Below, in pieces: positions 1 through 8,820 of a DNA stretch of 64,000 bases. Both the position numbers and the translations under genes were made by a program. Each line of letters begins with the position of its first letter. The stretch's first letter is position 1. Origin of the DNA: Planococcus ruber (GTDB taxonomy: Bacteria; Bacillota; Bacilli; Bacillales_A; Planococcaceae); assembly GCF_022819085.1 (NCBI RefSeq), contig NZ_JALHAG010000012.1:62001-126000 (forward strand), written 5' to 3'. The notes beneath the pieces are model-generated. The model was not told the DNA's origin and did not search any database. It worked only from the letters and a program-made list of their open reading frames with translations.

Positions 1-990
1 ATGCTGCGCGACAAAAGAACGTTGGCGCTCCTGTTTTTTGCTCCTTTGATCGTTCTGACATTGATGTATTTTTTCTTTAACGGCAATGGCAATGACCCGG
101 TAATTGGAGTTGTTGGTGCAGATGAGCGATTGGCCGTACTTTTGGAAGAACGCGAAATTCAATTCGAGCGCTTTGAAGCAGCGGATCCACAAACTGTGAT
201 CGAAGAAGAGCTCGATGGATTATTGGACGTTGAAAACAGTTCGTTGAAACTGACGTTATTGAATGACGATCCGTCCGTGGCAAGGTCGATTCTGGTGCAA
301 ATAAACCAGGCGCTTCTTATGCAAAATGCTGCAGCTGGCGGGAATGCCTTGGCTTTAGAAACCGAGTATATCTACGGCAGCGAAGACACCGAATTTTTTG
401 ACGTTCTGAGTCCGGTACTGATCGGATTTTTCGTGTTTTTCTTTGTGTTTTTGATTTCGGGAATCGGCCTCCTGAAAGAACGGACATCCGGCACCCTTGA
501 ACGGCTGATGGCCACGCCGATCCGCAGATGGGAATTGGTGGCTGCTTATTTAGCGGGATACGGCTTATTCGCCATTATCCAAACGGTCATCGTTGTCAGC
601 TTTTCCGTTTTAGTCTTGGATGTCGTCTTAGTAGGGTCTATTTGGCACGTTATCCTGACGAATCTGCTTTTGGCACTCGTGGCTTTATCACTCGGCACGT
701 TGCTGTCTTCCTTTGCCTCATCAGAGTTCCAAATGGTGCAATTCATCCCGGTGGTCGTCATTCCGCAAATTTTCTTCGCCGGCATTTTCCCGGTGGACGG
801 CATGGTGGACTGGCTCCAGGGAATTGGACGAATCATGCCTATCTACTATGCGGCAGATGCCTTGAAAAGTGTGATGTATAAAGGGCAAGGGCTAGCGGAT
901 ATCAGCGGCGATTTATTGGCATTAGGCGTGTTCGCCATCGTGTTCATCGGTTTGAATATCGTTGCGTTGAAAAAGCATCGGAAATTGTAG
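1..990 (+). CDS. ABC-2 type transporter permease (possibly 5'-truncated)
   Basis: Integral membrane subunit of an ABC-2 type exporter. The 329-residue frame shows one N-terminal membrane segment (about residues 8-26), an extracytoplasmic domain of about 100 residues, and five hydrophobic segments from about residue 135 to 325, the usual topology of ABC-2 permeases of the drug or lipid export type. The segment LLKERTSGTLERLMATPIRRWE (about 155-176) is the typical cytoplasmic coupling region of the family. The frame begins at base 1, and related proteins usually carry some 10-15 residues before this Met, so the true start may lie outside the window. The ATPase partner is presumably upstream. 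Substrate cannot be told. Confidence 0.8.
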   Translation: MLRDKRTLALLFFAPLIVLTLMYFFFNGNGNDPVIGVVGADERLAVLLEEREIQFERFEAADPQTVIEEELDGLLDVENSSLKLTLLNDDPSVARSILVQINQALLMQNAAAGGNALALETEYIYGSEDTEFFDVLSPVLIGFFVFFFVFLISGIGLLKERTSGTLERLMATPIRRWELVAAYLAGYGLFAIIQTVIVVSFSVLVLDVVLVGSIWHVILTNLLLALVALSLGTLLSSFASSEFQMVQFIPVVVIPQIFFAGIFPVDGMVDWLQGIGRIMPIYYAADALKSVMYKGQGLADISGDLLALGVFAIVFIGLNIVALKKHRKL

Positions 991-1002
991 GGGCATTAAG
1001 AA

Positions 1003-1048
1003 AGGACATGCAGCACCCATTTTCTTGGGTGCTGCAAGTCCTTTGTTT
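1003..1048. terminator. Bidirectional rho-independent terminator
   Basis: Long hairpin with arms around GCAGCACCCA and TGGGTGCTGC, extended outward by AGGAC and GTCCT, with a T-rich run on the plus side and A-rich sequence on the other. It separates the convergent ABC-2 permease gene and the TctA-like gene and probably serves both. Confidence 0.8.
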
Positions 1049-2403
1049 TAAATTCCGAATAAAGTCAAGATAATCCAAGAAGAGGCATAGAACACCATGA
1101 ACTGGACCCCTGCACCAATACCGAGTATGCGATTCAATAAACCGCCGACTGCAGCTACAGTGAAGGTCAGAACAATTCCGACAAGCTGGGCTTCATGGAA
1201 GGCAAGAAGGCAAGCAAGACCGATGAACATGGCTACGATTGCTTCTTGGCTGACAAACTTCAATACGATGACCGAAGCTTTTCGTGCATAGTTCATAGAG
1301 AACGGATAAGCGATCAACGAAGCGATGATCAATCCGATTGCTCCATACAAGAAAAAGTCCCAAGAAGTCAAATAAGTATGCAAGTTATTGATCGGATCTA
1401 CCGTAAAGACCGGCGGTGCATTGAATAACGGCGAACCTGGACCCAATGCGACAGGGCTTAGCGGAATACCGAATGCAATCAAAGGAATGATGACTTCAGC
1501 GATATAAGTAGATTCCGTCACCCCGTTCATAACAGTCAAGCTGGTAGTGGATTTTTTATAGGCGCCTTTCGTCCGTGAACCGACGATTTCACCCATCAAC
1601 GCCGTCATCCCGACCGGACTGAACACAAAAGTCAGCGATGAAATGAAAGTGGTAATGGAAGTGAAAATTTGCTGTCTGCCTGTCAAAATCTTAAACGGAT
1701 TCGGGAAATAGCCCTTCCAGGATTTTGTTTCAGGCGCAAGATGGTATTCTTTCGGCCGATCTCGTTCGATCGACTTTTTCGCGCTTGAAGAAGTTGCGAA
1801 CAGAAGATCCGCAAAAATCGGTCCGATTGCAATTCCCAGGAAGAAACTAATCGACAAGTGCTTATCTAAAACGGTAAAACTTAATAAGTCCAAACTTTTG
1901 ATAAAGAACGCAAATGGAATGATCATCAATACGCTGACCCATTTCCCCTTAGAGAAATAAGCGATTAAAATAGCGGCTAATGTAAAGATGATGCCGGTAG
2001 ATGATTTAAAGAAATCAGCGAATTGACCTAAAAATTGGCCAAGCAATACCGCTGTCGGCAATGCGATAAAAGCACCGATAATCCCGCCAGAGATCATTTT
2101 GCGAAGGGCGATATGCGGCATTCCCATTCTTCGAAGCGTCGTGGCATGATCCAGCAAAGGAACCGCTGTCGTATCCCCTGGAATTCCCATTAATGCTGTT
2201 GGAACAGCATGCGTTAAATGTTTAGCGAGAACTGCTGCCATGAAAAAGGAAAAGACGGCAGCGGGCGGAGCACCGAGCAAGATGACTAATAAAGTAAGTG
2301 GAACCATGATGGCCGTCTCGTCTGTACCGGATATAAGTCCGATTAGGGAAAAAACAATTGCGCCAAGTAAGGCAAATAGCATAGCTGTTAGAAGTAAGCT
2401 CAT
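1048..2403 (-). CDS. TctA-like (tripartite tricarboxylate transporter family) permease
   Basis: Polytopic membrane protein of 451 residues with about ten hydrophobic segments. The stretch PTALMGIPGDTTAVPLLD (near residue 70) matches in position and pattern the family signature with its G-x-P-G core after the first membrane hairpin, followed by the usual cytoplasmic loop. It is shorter than typical TctA (about 500). Its ATG overlaps the stop of the two-TM gene upstream (ATGA), so it is the last gene of the operon starting with HMG-CoA reductase. No periplasmic-type solute binding protein is visible nearby. By context it may import mevalonate or another substrate linked to HMG-CoA reductase; that is inference. 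Confidence 0.65.
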   Translation of the reverse strand: MSLLLTAMLFALLGAIVFSLIGLISGTDETAIMVPLTLLVILLGAPPAAVFSFFMAAVLAKHLTHAVPTALMGIPGDTTAVPLLDHATTLRRMGMPHIALRKMISGGIIGAFIALPTAVLLGQFLGQFADFFKSSTGIIFTLAAILIAYFSKGKWVSVLMIIPFAFFIKSLDLLSFTVLDKHLSISFFLGIAIGPIFADLLFATSSSAKKSIERDRPKEYHLAPETKSWKGYFPNPFKILTGRQQIFTSITTFISSLTFVFSPVGMTALMGEIVGSRTKGAYKKSTTSLTVMNGVTESTYIAEVIIPLIAFGIPLSPVALGPGSPLFNAPPVFTVDPINNLHTYLTSWDFFLYGAIGLIIASLIAYPFSMNYARKASVIVLKFVSQEAIVAMFIGLACLLAFHEAQLVGIVLTFTVAAVGGLLNRILGIGAGVQFMVFYASSWIILTLFGI

Positions 2404-2822
2404 TTTTTCGATTCGCCTCCAATGCTGCGGAAGCTTTCCAGAACGCCTAATTCTTCGAGTTCCTTGCGTGTAATCGGGTCATTTTCAATCAATGCCCATT
2501 CCTCTTCGGGATCTAGCTGCAGGTCTTCAAAAACTTCCCGCATGCTTTCAGAAGAAGTTTCTTCCTCCACTAAAATCCGCTGAGGCTTGAACAGTGCAGA
2601 ACAGAGCAGAAGCGAGATGACACTTCCGCCAATGCCAATTAATAGGGAATAGGAAGGCACCATACTTTCGCTGGCAAACGAAGGCAATAGCCAGAGACCA
2701 AGATTGTATCCGCCGAGGCTAATGGCAACGCTGATTATAATCGCAAACAATAACTGATTGGGCTTAATTGTATCGCCCAAAATTTCTAAATAGGATTTAG
2801 TTTCTTTTACAGGCTGTGCCAA
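2400..2822 (-). CDS. Small two-TM membrane protein, putative partner of the TctA-like permease
   Basis: I do not recognise a family. The product is 140 residues with two hydrophobic segments (about 25-45 and 57-80) and an acidic C-terminal tail of about 55 residues, predicted cytoplasmic. I place the start at a TTG two bases after the reductase stop region, because AAAGAGGTG sits a few bases before it and no such site precedes the longer in-frame Met codons, which lie inside the reductase gene. Its stop overlaps the ATG of the permease gene. The position between enzyme and permease, and its small size, suggest an accessory subunit like TctB, although TctB has four membrane segments. Confidence 0.6.
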   Translation of the reverse strand: MAQPVKETKSYLEILGDTIKPNQLLFAIIISVAISLGGYNLGLWLLPSFASESMVPSYSLLIGIGGSVISLLLCSALFKPQRILVEEETSSESMREVFEDLQLDPEEEWALIENDPITRKELEELGVLESFRSIGGESKK

Positions 2823-2823
2823 C

Positions 2824-4089
2824 TTATTCACCTCTTTGAATGGATTGCGTAATCTCCAGGATACGGTCATATCGTAAATCTTTTTCTTGGACCGCTTGAG
2901 CGACAATGCGGTCGATGTCAGCCGTATCGGCTCCTGCCATGACTGCTAAGTTTCTTGCATGAAGCGACATATGGCCGCGCTGAATTCCTTCAGCTGATAA
3001 GGCACGAAGACTTGCGGCATTTTCGGCAAGGCCGACTGCTGCGATGCAGCCCGCTAATTCTTCGGCTGAAGAGATATCCATGATTTTCAATGCAGCTTGC
3101 GCAACTGGATGTGTTTTAGTCGCTCCACCAATAATGCCGACAGCCATTGGCAATTCGATTGATCCAGAAAGGTTGCCGTCTTTATCAATTTCCCATTTCG
3201 TCAATGATTTGTAGCGTCCTGAGACCGAAGCATATGCATGGGCACCAGCTTCAACGGCGCGTGTATCATTGCCGGAAGCAAGTACGACGGCAGAAATGCC
3301 ATTCATTACACCTTTGTTATGAGTAGCTGCACGATATGGATCTGCATCCGCAAACTCGAAAGCGCTTACAATGTTTTCCACTACTTCTTTCCCGCCCATA
3401 GCTTCAGCCGAGAAGACAGCGCGTGCTCTTGCCAAGCGGCGATCTGCCAAATTTGAAATGATTTTGCAGACGACTCTGCCGCCCGTAATGCTTTCGATTG
3501 TCGGTGCGACAAATTCCGCCATTGTATTGACTGCGTTTGCGCCCATCGCATCTTTCGTATCCACAATCAGGTGGATAATCAGCATCATGTGATTAGTTGT
3601 AGGAATAATATGGACTTCTAAATCGATGGCGCCGCCGCCAAATGAAACCAATGTTGGATCTTTTTCATTACATAAATTAAGAATTTCTTGTTTGTGCTCA
3701 AAGATTTTCGCGCGGGCTGCAAAAGGATCGGCAATATTCAGCACTTGAATCTGGCCACGCATAATTGTTCCGCTAAGCGATGTGAAAAAACCGCCTTCGC
3801 TGTATGCTGCCCGGGCTGCATTGCTTGCTGCGGCTACAACAGAAGGCTCTTCTGTAGCCATTGGAATGAATTTATCTTGTCCATTTATTTTAAAGTTTGC
3901 TGCAATTCCCACTGGAATAGCAATTTGGCCGATGACATTTTCAATCATGGCATCTGCTAAATCCATGGACATCGCCTGTTCCCCGGATAGGTAGGAAAGT
4001 TCCTTTTCCGTTAATCCCCGTTCTTTCGTAACAATATCCCGTCTTTCTTCAACAGAAAGCTTATAAAAGCCAGAAATTCTGCTAGACAT
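2824..4089 (-). CDS. mvaA: Hydroxymethylglutaryl-CoA reductase, degradative (class II)
   Basis: Catalyses interconversion of mevalonate and HMG-CoA. The protein aligns over its whole length with the class II enzyme of Pseudomonas mevalonii as I remember it. Visible catalytic features are the EEPS motif (second Glu), HNKGVMNG (Lys), the Asp in SGND and GHMSLH near the C-terminus (His). The motif DAMGANAVNTMAE lies in the central region. I chose the ATG at 4089, preceded by AAGGGG with 8-base spacing, over a GTG three codons upstream. Bacillales normally make isoprenoids by the MEP route, so a catabolic role is likely here. It is first in an operon with a two-TM protein and a TctA-like permease, facing an XRE-cupin regulator gene. 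Confidence 0.88.
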   Translation of the reverse strand: MSSRISGFYKLSVEERRDIVTKERGLTEKELSYLSGEQAMSMDLADAMIENVIGQIAIPVGIAANFKINGQDKFIPMATEEPSVVAAASNAARAAYSEGGFFTSLSGTIMRGQIQVLNIADPFAARAKIFEHKQEILNLCNEKDPTLVSFGGGAIDLEVHIIPTTNHMMLIIHLIVDTKDAMGANAVNTMAEFVAPTIESITGGRVVCKIISNLADRRLARARAVFSAEAMGGKEVVENIVSAFEFADADPYRAATHNKGVMNGISAVVLASGNDTRAVEAGAHAYASVSGRYKSLTKWEIDKDGNLSGSIELPMAVGIIGGATKTHPVAQAALKIMDISSAEELAGCIAAVGLAENAASLRALSAEGIQRGHMSLHARNLAVMAGADTADIDRIVAQAVQEKDLRYDRILEITQSIQRGE

Positions 4090-4104
4090 ATGTTCCACCC
4101 CTTA

Positions 4105-4149
4105 CTTTGTATATTCATATTCAACTTAGTTGAATATGAATATACAAAG
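4105..4149 (-). promoter_or_regulatory. Perfect 21-bp inverted repeat upstream of mvaA, probable operator
   Basis: Arms at 4105-4125 and 4129-4149 are exact reverse complements with a three-base centre. The arm ends GTTGAATATGAATATAC on the mvaA-proximal reading. It is AT-rich with no T run after it, so it looks like a protein-binding dyad and not a terminator. It ends a few bases before the mvaA ribosome binding site. The adjacent XRE-cupin regulator is the obvious candidate ligand. Confidence 0.7.
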
Positions 4150-4231
4150 GTTACATTAAAAACAAATGCTTGTAAATACTAAAAAACTTTATTTTCGGAA
4201 AACTAAACGGATGGACTAAAAGAGAAAATAA

Positions 4232-4257
4232 AAAGCCAGCCCAGAAAATAAGGCTGG
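4232..4257 (-). terminator. Rho-independent terminator of the XRE-cupin gene
   Basis: Arms CCAGCC and GGCTGG around a 10-base loop, followed on the minus strand by CTTTTTATTTT. It lies just after the stop of the XRE-cupin gene and before the mvaA promoter region. Confidence 0.65.
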
Positions 4258-4274
4258 TAAAGCAGAGAAGTTAT

Positions 4275-4847
4275 TTAGACAAAGACACTTAGTACTTTGG
4301 CTTCCCCTTCTTCGTCGTTTAAGAAAATGTGCGGAACACTTCCATCAAAATAAGCACTGTCGCCTTCAGCCAAAACGTGCAATTGGCCGTTATACGAAAG
4401 CTTAATAGAACCAGATAGTACATAGATGAATTCATCTTCCATATGGGTGAAAGGCTCGACATGTTCCGCTTCGGGCAGGACGGTAATGATTACAGGTTCG
4501 ATTTTGCTGAAATGCGGCCGGTTGGCTAACGCTTCATACATATAACCGATTTCAGCATTTCCCATTTTTAAAGAACGGCTGGATTTTTTGACAATGGACA
4601 ACTGCTTTTCTGAATTGGATTCTAAAAACCAGGAAAGAGGGGCTTCCAGGACTTGAGCGATTTTGGATAATGTCGCAATCGCGGGAGAGGCTTGGCCATT
4701 TTCAATTTTGGAGATATGGCTTTTCGTCAAATTGCATAATTCTGCTAAGTCCTGCTGCGTATAAGATTTTGTTAAGCGGGCTTCTTTCACCCTTTTACCG
4801 AGTAACTCAAGATGAATGATAATCTCCTCCAGTAGTTGAAGTTTCAT
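4275..4847 (-). CDS. XRE-family transcriptional regulator with C-terminal cupin domain
   Basis: DNA-binding regulator with an N-terminal Cro/C1-type helix-turn-helix (about residues 15-70; TQQDLAELCNLTKSHISKIENG) and a C-terminal cupin (about 115-185; PFTHMEDEFIYVLSGSIKLSYNGQ). Such proteins usually sense a small molecule and control a neighbouring catabolic operon. It is transcribed in the same direction as mvaA, 186 bp upstream, with its own terminator between. The start is uncertain: no Shine-Dalgarno sequence precedes the ATG at 4847, while GGAGGAG occurs inside the frame at codons 6-8 and is followed by ATT codons. A noncanonical ATT start near codon 11 is possible. The likely target is the 45-bp palindrome before mvaA. 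Confidence 0.8.
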   Translation of the reverse strand: MKLQLLEEIIIHLELLGKRVKEARLTKSYTQQDLAELCNLTKSHISKIENGQASPAIATLSKIAQVLEAPLSWFLESNSEKQLSIVKKSSRSLKMGNAEIGYMYEALANRPHFSKIEPVIITVLPEAEHVEPFTHMEDEFIYVLSGSIKLSYNGQLHVLAEGDSAYFDGSVPHIFLNDEEGEAKVLSVFV

Positions 4848-4943
4848 ATGGATAAAAATAAGTCTGTTACGTCTCAGTATATCTAATTTTTTCCCTGAAT
4901 TCCTGCTAAACTTACTTTACTAAGGAAATAGGAGGGGAAAGCA

Positions 4944-5703
4944 ATGTTCGCATATTACAGCAGTTTATCTTCAGAAGTCTACGATTTGGATAAGCCGATT
5001 GGCCACTCATTCGGAGACGTGGAATATTATACAGAGCGGTTAAAAGGATGCAAAGGGCAGATCCTAGAGCCGGCAACGGGCACGGGAAGGATTCTAATTC
5101 CATTGCTTGAACAAGGATTTCAGGTCGAAGGTTTTGATATCTCAACGGAAATGCTTGAGCATTGCAAACGGAATTGCGCAGAGAGAGGGCTCGCGCCGAA
5201 ACTTTCGATTGAACGGATGGAAACGTTCAAAACGGATACGCGCTATGAGGCCATCATTATTCCAACGGGCACTTTCCTCTTGCTTCATGAGCGGGAATCG
5301 TCTATCCAGGCGCTGCAAAATTTTTACGATCATTTACAAGATGGCGGCCGGCTGATCGTCGATTTGATTTTTGAAACGGATATGGAGCTTGGAAAAGTTT
5401 CCGAACGGTTTTTGGGAAAGCCCGAACGGCGACGTACTGACAGTCGAGCATCGAAAAGTGAAAATCGACTGGATCCATCAATATTCTGTCGCGCATAACC
5501 GCTACGAACGATGGAGAGACGGGAAACTTGTGGAAAGTGAATTGGAACGGATACCGATCCGCTGGTACGGGGTGGAAGAATTCAAGGCAGTTCTTGAAAA
5601 AATCGGATTCACGGACATCACCGTGTCAGCAAATTATCAATATGGTGAAAAACCGACAAACGGCGATCAACTAATAAGCTTTGAAGCGATAGCAAATAAA
5701 TGA
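4944..5703 (+). pseudogene. Class I SAM-dependent methyltransferase, frameshifted
   Basis: The first frame (4944 to about 5411) gives a methyltransferase N-terminus with the SAM-binding motif EPATGTGRILIPLLEQG and the acidic residue after GFDIS. The C-terminal part (WESPNGDVLTVEHRKV ... WYGVEEFKAVLEKIGFTDI) continues in the next frame up to 5703. Removing one T from the run of five T at 5409-5413 joins the two into one protein of about 252 residues: the codons become CGG TTT TGG GAA. This is either a real disabling mutation or a homopolymer sequencing error. A good site (GGAGGGG) precedes the ATG. Substrate is unknown; the gene stands alone between the XRE-cupin regulator gene and its own terminator. 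Confidence 0.75.
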
Positions 5704-5704
5704 G

Positions 5705-5742
5705 AAAACAGGCTAGGAACAGAAGTTCCAGCCTGTTTTTTG
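5705..5742 (+). terminator. Rho-independent terminator
   Basis: AAAACAGGCT and AGCCTGTTTTTT form the stem, with an inner GGAAC/GTTCC pairing. It follows the methyltransferase stop directly. Bases 5743-5916 hold no gene; they presumably carry the promoter of the GGDEF-EAL gene. Confidence 0.85.
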
Positions 5743-5916
5743 TCGTATTTTGTAGAAAATAGGGGATTTTAACTTCTAAAAAATCACTTATTAATGGTAG
5801 TATAGGCTTACCTGCTCTGTTACAAATGAGCGGGATGTTATAAGATTTTTACACGAAATGATAAAAACTACAGCAGAGAAACGACAGATCAGTTTAATGG
5901 ATTGGAGCATGAATCA

Positions 5917-8682
5917 ATGCAGAGAGAACAGACGCGTTATTCGCGGCTTGCACATATAACGAAGATGATCAACACCAAATTAGAGCTCCGTGAATTGCTG
6001 GAGCATGTGGTCACGGCCATTTCAGAAGAAATCGTCCAATGCGATTCTGTAGGAATTTATTTGCCGGAAGAGAACGGGGATTTTAGAGGCTTTGTAGGGA
6101 AGCCGAAATACATCAACGGCATGACGCTGGATATGCACGTGGTGGATATGGAATATGACCGCTTGGCAAAAGAAGTGGTGGAAACGAAGAAATCGATTTA
6201 CATACCGGATACATCTGTCGACAGCCGGCCCGATCCGCGGGCGGTTGCTGGCTTCCAGATCAAATCGCTTTTGGGCCTTCCGATTATGTATGAAGAGGAA
6301 TTATTTGGACTCGTGTTCTTATTCGACTACGGCATCCCGATGAATTTGACGCAAGAGGAAATCCAGTCTGTGGAAGCGTATGTCAATATGGCGGGAGTGG
6401 CCATTCGGAACGCCAAAAACATGAATCGCAAGGAAGACTTGTTGAATGAAAAACAGCTGCTGCTGGATTTTACGCGCGAATTGTCGATGTGCGCCACGAT
6501 GCCGGAAGTGTTGGATAAATGCTTTTCTTATGTGGGCACGGTGCTGAACAATTCAAATGTCGGGGTGCATTTGCTGGATCCGTCCGTCGAAGAGAAAATC
6601 AAGCCGGCAAATCTCAGCAAGAACAGCGATTGGACAGAAGAAGAGTGGCTGGAAACGCATGAAAAAGCGAAAATGGATGCTTCGAGTGACCCTGTTTTCC
6701 TGGAAGTAGTCCGGACCAAAAAGCCCTTGCTTATCCCGAATGTCCATGAAGATGACCGGCCGAACCACGAAATTTGCCAGAACTTCGGCATTAAAGGCAT
6801 GTTCATGATTCCCCTGGTTTCAATGGGGAAAGTGCTCGGGGCTTTGGCGATCGTAGAATTAGAAGCTGAGCGATTGTATTTCCGGGAAGCGGATATCCAG
6901 CTTGCCCAGTCAATTGCAGATGCAACAGCTGCTACCTTGTCCAATTTGATTTATATGGAAAAGCAGGAAATGCTCATTGAAACGAGAACATCAGAACTCA
7001 CGTTGAAGAATTTGGAATTGGAGCGGGTAGTTGGAGAATTGGGGAATTTGAGCCGCGAAAAAGAATTGATTTTGAATTCTGCCGGAGAAGGGATTTTCGG
7101 TTTGGATCTTCACGGCCATATCACATTCTGCAACCCGGCAAGCGAATCGATGCTTGGCTACATGCCCGGAGAATTAATCGGAAAACGAGTCACAGCGATT
7201 TTCGGCCATTATGAAAAGACGCTTTCTGACGCTTCCTATTCCACTCAAAACGAACAATTCATTAAAAAGGACCAATCCAATTTAGCTGTGGAATATGTGA
7301 TTTCTTCCATCAATGAAGGCGATAAACGGATCGGGGAAGTTGTGACTTTCAAGGACGTTACAGAGCGCCAAAAATTGGAGGAAGAGATTAAGCATTTGGC
7401 TTATTACGACAGTTTAACCGATTTGCCGAACCGTGTCCTTTTAAACGACCAGTTGAAAAAATGGCTGGCTGAAGCGGAAGAAAGCGGCCGGAAATTGGCA
7501 CTGATGTATTTGGATTTGGACCGTTTCAAAATGATCAATGACAGCCTTGGCCATAGCTACGGCGATATCCTGCTTAAAGAAACCGCCGCGCGCTTGAAAA
7601 CGAATATTCCGGATTATGCGCTCGTGTCACGGCAAGGCGGAGATGAATTTATGATCATCTTGCCGGAATTGGAGGCCAAGAAAGACATCTACCCGATTTT
7701 AACTCAAGTCATCGAGTCGTTTACTGCTCCTTTTTCATTGAAGGAAAACGATATCTATATCAAGGCGAGCATCGGCATCAGCATGTATCCGGAAGATGGA
7801 GAGACAGCTGAAGAGCTCATTAAAAATGCGGATTCTGCCATGTACAAATCGAAAGAAATGTCCGGGTCGTATTTCCATTTTTTCAAGAGTGAAATGAATA
7901 ATCGCAACTTGGAGAGCATTTACATCGAAAACTCATTGTATAAAGCATTGGATTTGGATGAGATGGCGATTTACTATCAACCGCAAATCGATGGGCGCAC
8001 CCACGCCATTACTGGAGCAGAAGCACTTCTCAGATGGAACCATTCAAAACTTGGCATGATTTCGCCGGTCGATTTTATTCCGCTTGCAGAAGAGACGGGC
8101 TTGATCATTCCAATCGGCAAATGGGTATTGGAAAATGCCTGCAAACAGCTGAAGCAATGGAAGATGGATGGGCACGACCAATTGACGATGTCGGTCAACT
8201 TGTCGGGTCGCCAGTTTGAAGAAGCGGATCTTGTCCCGATGATTGAAGAGACTTTGGAGAGCTTGGAGCTGGAGCCGAGCTGCCTGCACATTGAATTGAC
8301 GGAGAACCAGATTGTCCGGAACACAAAAGTGGCGATCGAGAAAATGAAGCAGTTGAAGAAACTGGGCGTCAAAATTTCCATCGATGATTTCGGCACGGGC
8401 TATTCGTCGCTCGGCTATTTGAAGGATTTCCCGCTGGACACCTTGAAAATTGACCGTTCGTTCATCATGGACGTAACGGAAAATGCAGCGGATGCAGCCA
8501 TCACGAATACGATTATTACGCTGGCGCAAAATTTAAACTTGAACGTTGTGGCTGAAGGGGTGGAAACGGCTGAACAATTGGCTTTTCTCCTTTCGAAAGA
8601 CTGCCGCACCATGCAAGGCTTCTACTTCAGCCGGCCGATTGAAGCGGCTGCGCTCGAAGAAAAATACTTGTCTAAGAAATAA
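5917..8682 (+). CDS. GAF-GAF-PAS-GGDEF-EAL protein (cyclic di-GMP turnover)
   Basis: A 921-residue cytoplasmic signalling protein without membrane segments. Domains in order: GAF (about 15-165), GAF (about 185-340), a short coiled stretch, PAS (about 370-480), GGDEF (about 490-655) and EAL (about 670-915). The cyclase motif GGDEF is intact at about 574-578, but the RxxD inhibitory site expected nine residues before it is absent. The EAL half keeps E702-A-L, SVNLSGRQF, the Glu of ELTEN, the paired Asp of SIDDFGTG, LKIDRSF and AEGVE, so phosphodiesterase activity is expected. I start at ATG 5917, which has GGAG nine bases before it; a TTG five codons upstream has no such site. Ligands of the GAF domains are unknown. 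It appears to be monocistronic. Confidence 0.9.
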   Translation: MQREQTRYSRLAHITKMINTKLELRELLEHVVTAISEEIVQCDSVGIYLPEENGDFRGFVGKPKYINGMTLDMHVVDMEYDRLAKEVVETKKSIYIPDTSVDSRPDPRAVAGFQIKSLLGLPIMYEEELFGLVFLFDYGIPMNLTQEEIQSVEAYVNMAGVAIRNAKNMNRKEDLLNEKQLLLDFTRELSMCATMPEVLDKCFSYVGTVLNNSNVGVHLLDPSVEEKIKPANLSKNSDWTEEEWLETHEKAKMDASSDPVFLEVVRTKKPLLIPNVHEDDRPNHEICQNFGIKGMFMIPLVSMGKVLGALAIVELEAERLYFREADIQLAQSIADATAATLSNLIYMEKQEMLIETRTSELTLKNLELERVVGELGNLSREKELILNSAGEGIFGLDLHGHITFCNPASESMLGYMPGELIGKRVTAIFGHYEKTLSDASYSTQNEQFIKKDQSNLAVEYVISSINEGDKRIGEVVTFKDVTERQKLEEEIKHLAYYDSLTDLPNRVLLNDQLKKWLAEAEESGRKLALMYLDLDRFKMINDSLGHSYGDILLKETAARLKTNIPDYALVSRQGGDEFMIILPELEAKKDIYPILTQVIESFTAPFSLKENDIYIKASIGISMYPEDGETAEELIKNADSAMYKSKEMSGSYFHFFKSEMNNRNLESIYIENSLYKALDLDEMAIYYQPQIDGRTHAITGAEALLRWNHSKLGMISPVDFIPLAEETGLIIPIGKWVLENACKQLKQWKMDGHDQLTMSVNLSGRQFEEADLVPMIEETLESLELEPSCLHIELTENQIVRNTKVAIEKMKQLKKLGVKISIDDFGTGYSSLGYLKDFPLDTLKIDRSFIMDVTENAADAAITNTIITLAQNLNLNVVAEGVETAEQLAFLLSKDCRTMQGFYFSRPIEAAALEEKYLSKK

Positions 8683-8699
8683 AGAAAAGCTTTATTCCG

Positions 8700-8736
8700 C
8701 TCCCTGCTTCCATTCGTGGAAGCAGGGAGTTTTTTG
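8700..8736 (+). terminator. Rho-independent terminator
   Basis: Perfect 12-bp stem CTCCCTGCTTCC / GGAAGCAGGGAG, six-base loop, then TTTTTTG. It ends the GGDEF-EAL transcript. Confidence 0.92.
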
Positions 8737-8820
8737 TTTTTACACACTTTCATTTCACTGCATTTTCTGGTGCTTGAGAGGGTATGGAATCCGTAAAGAG
8801 GACTAAAGGAGTGGAAACGT

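Noticed and set aside
1048..2403. Full tripartite tricarboxylate transporter
   Set aside because: No extracytoplasmic binding protein (TctC) is encoded nearby and the small protein has two, not four, membrane segments, so only a TctA-like permease is claimed.
4944..5703. Programmed frameshifting in the methyltransferase
   Set aside because: The site is a plain T run without a following stem-loop or nearby stop arrangement expected for programmed shifting; a mutation or sequencing error is simpler.
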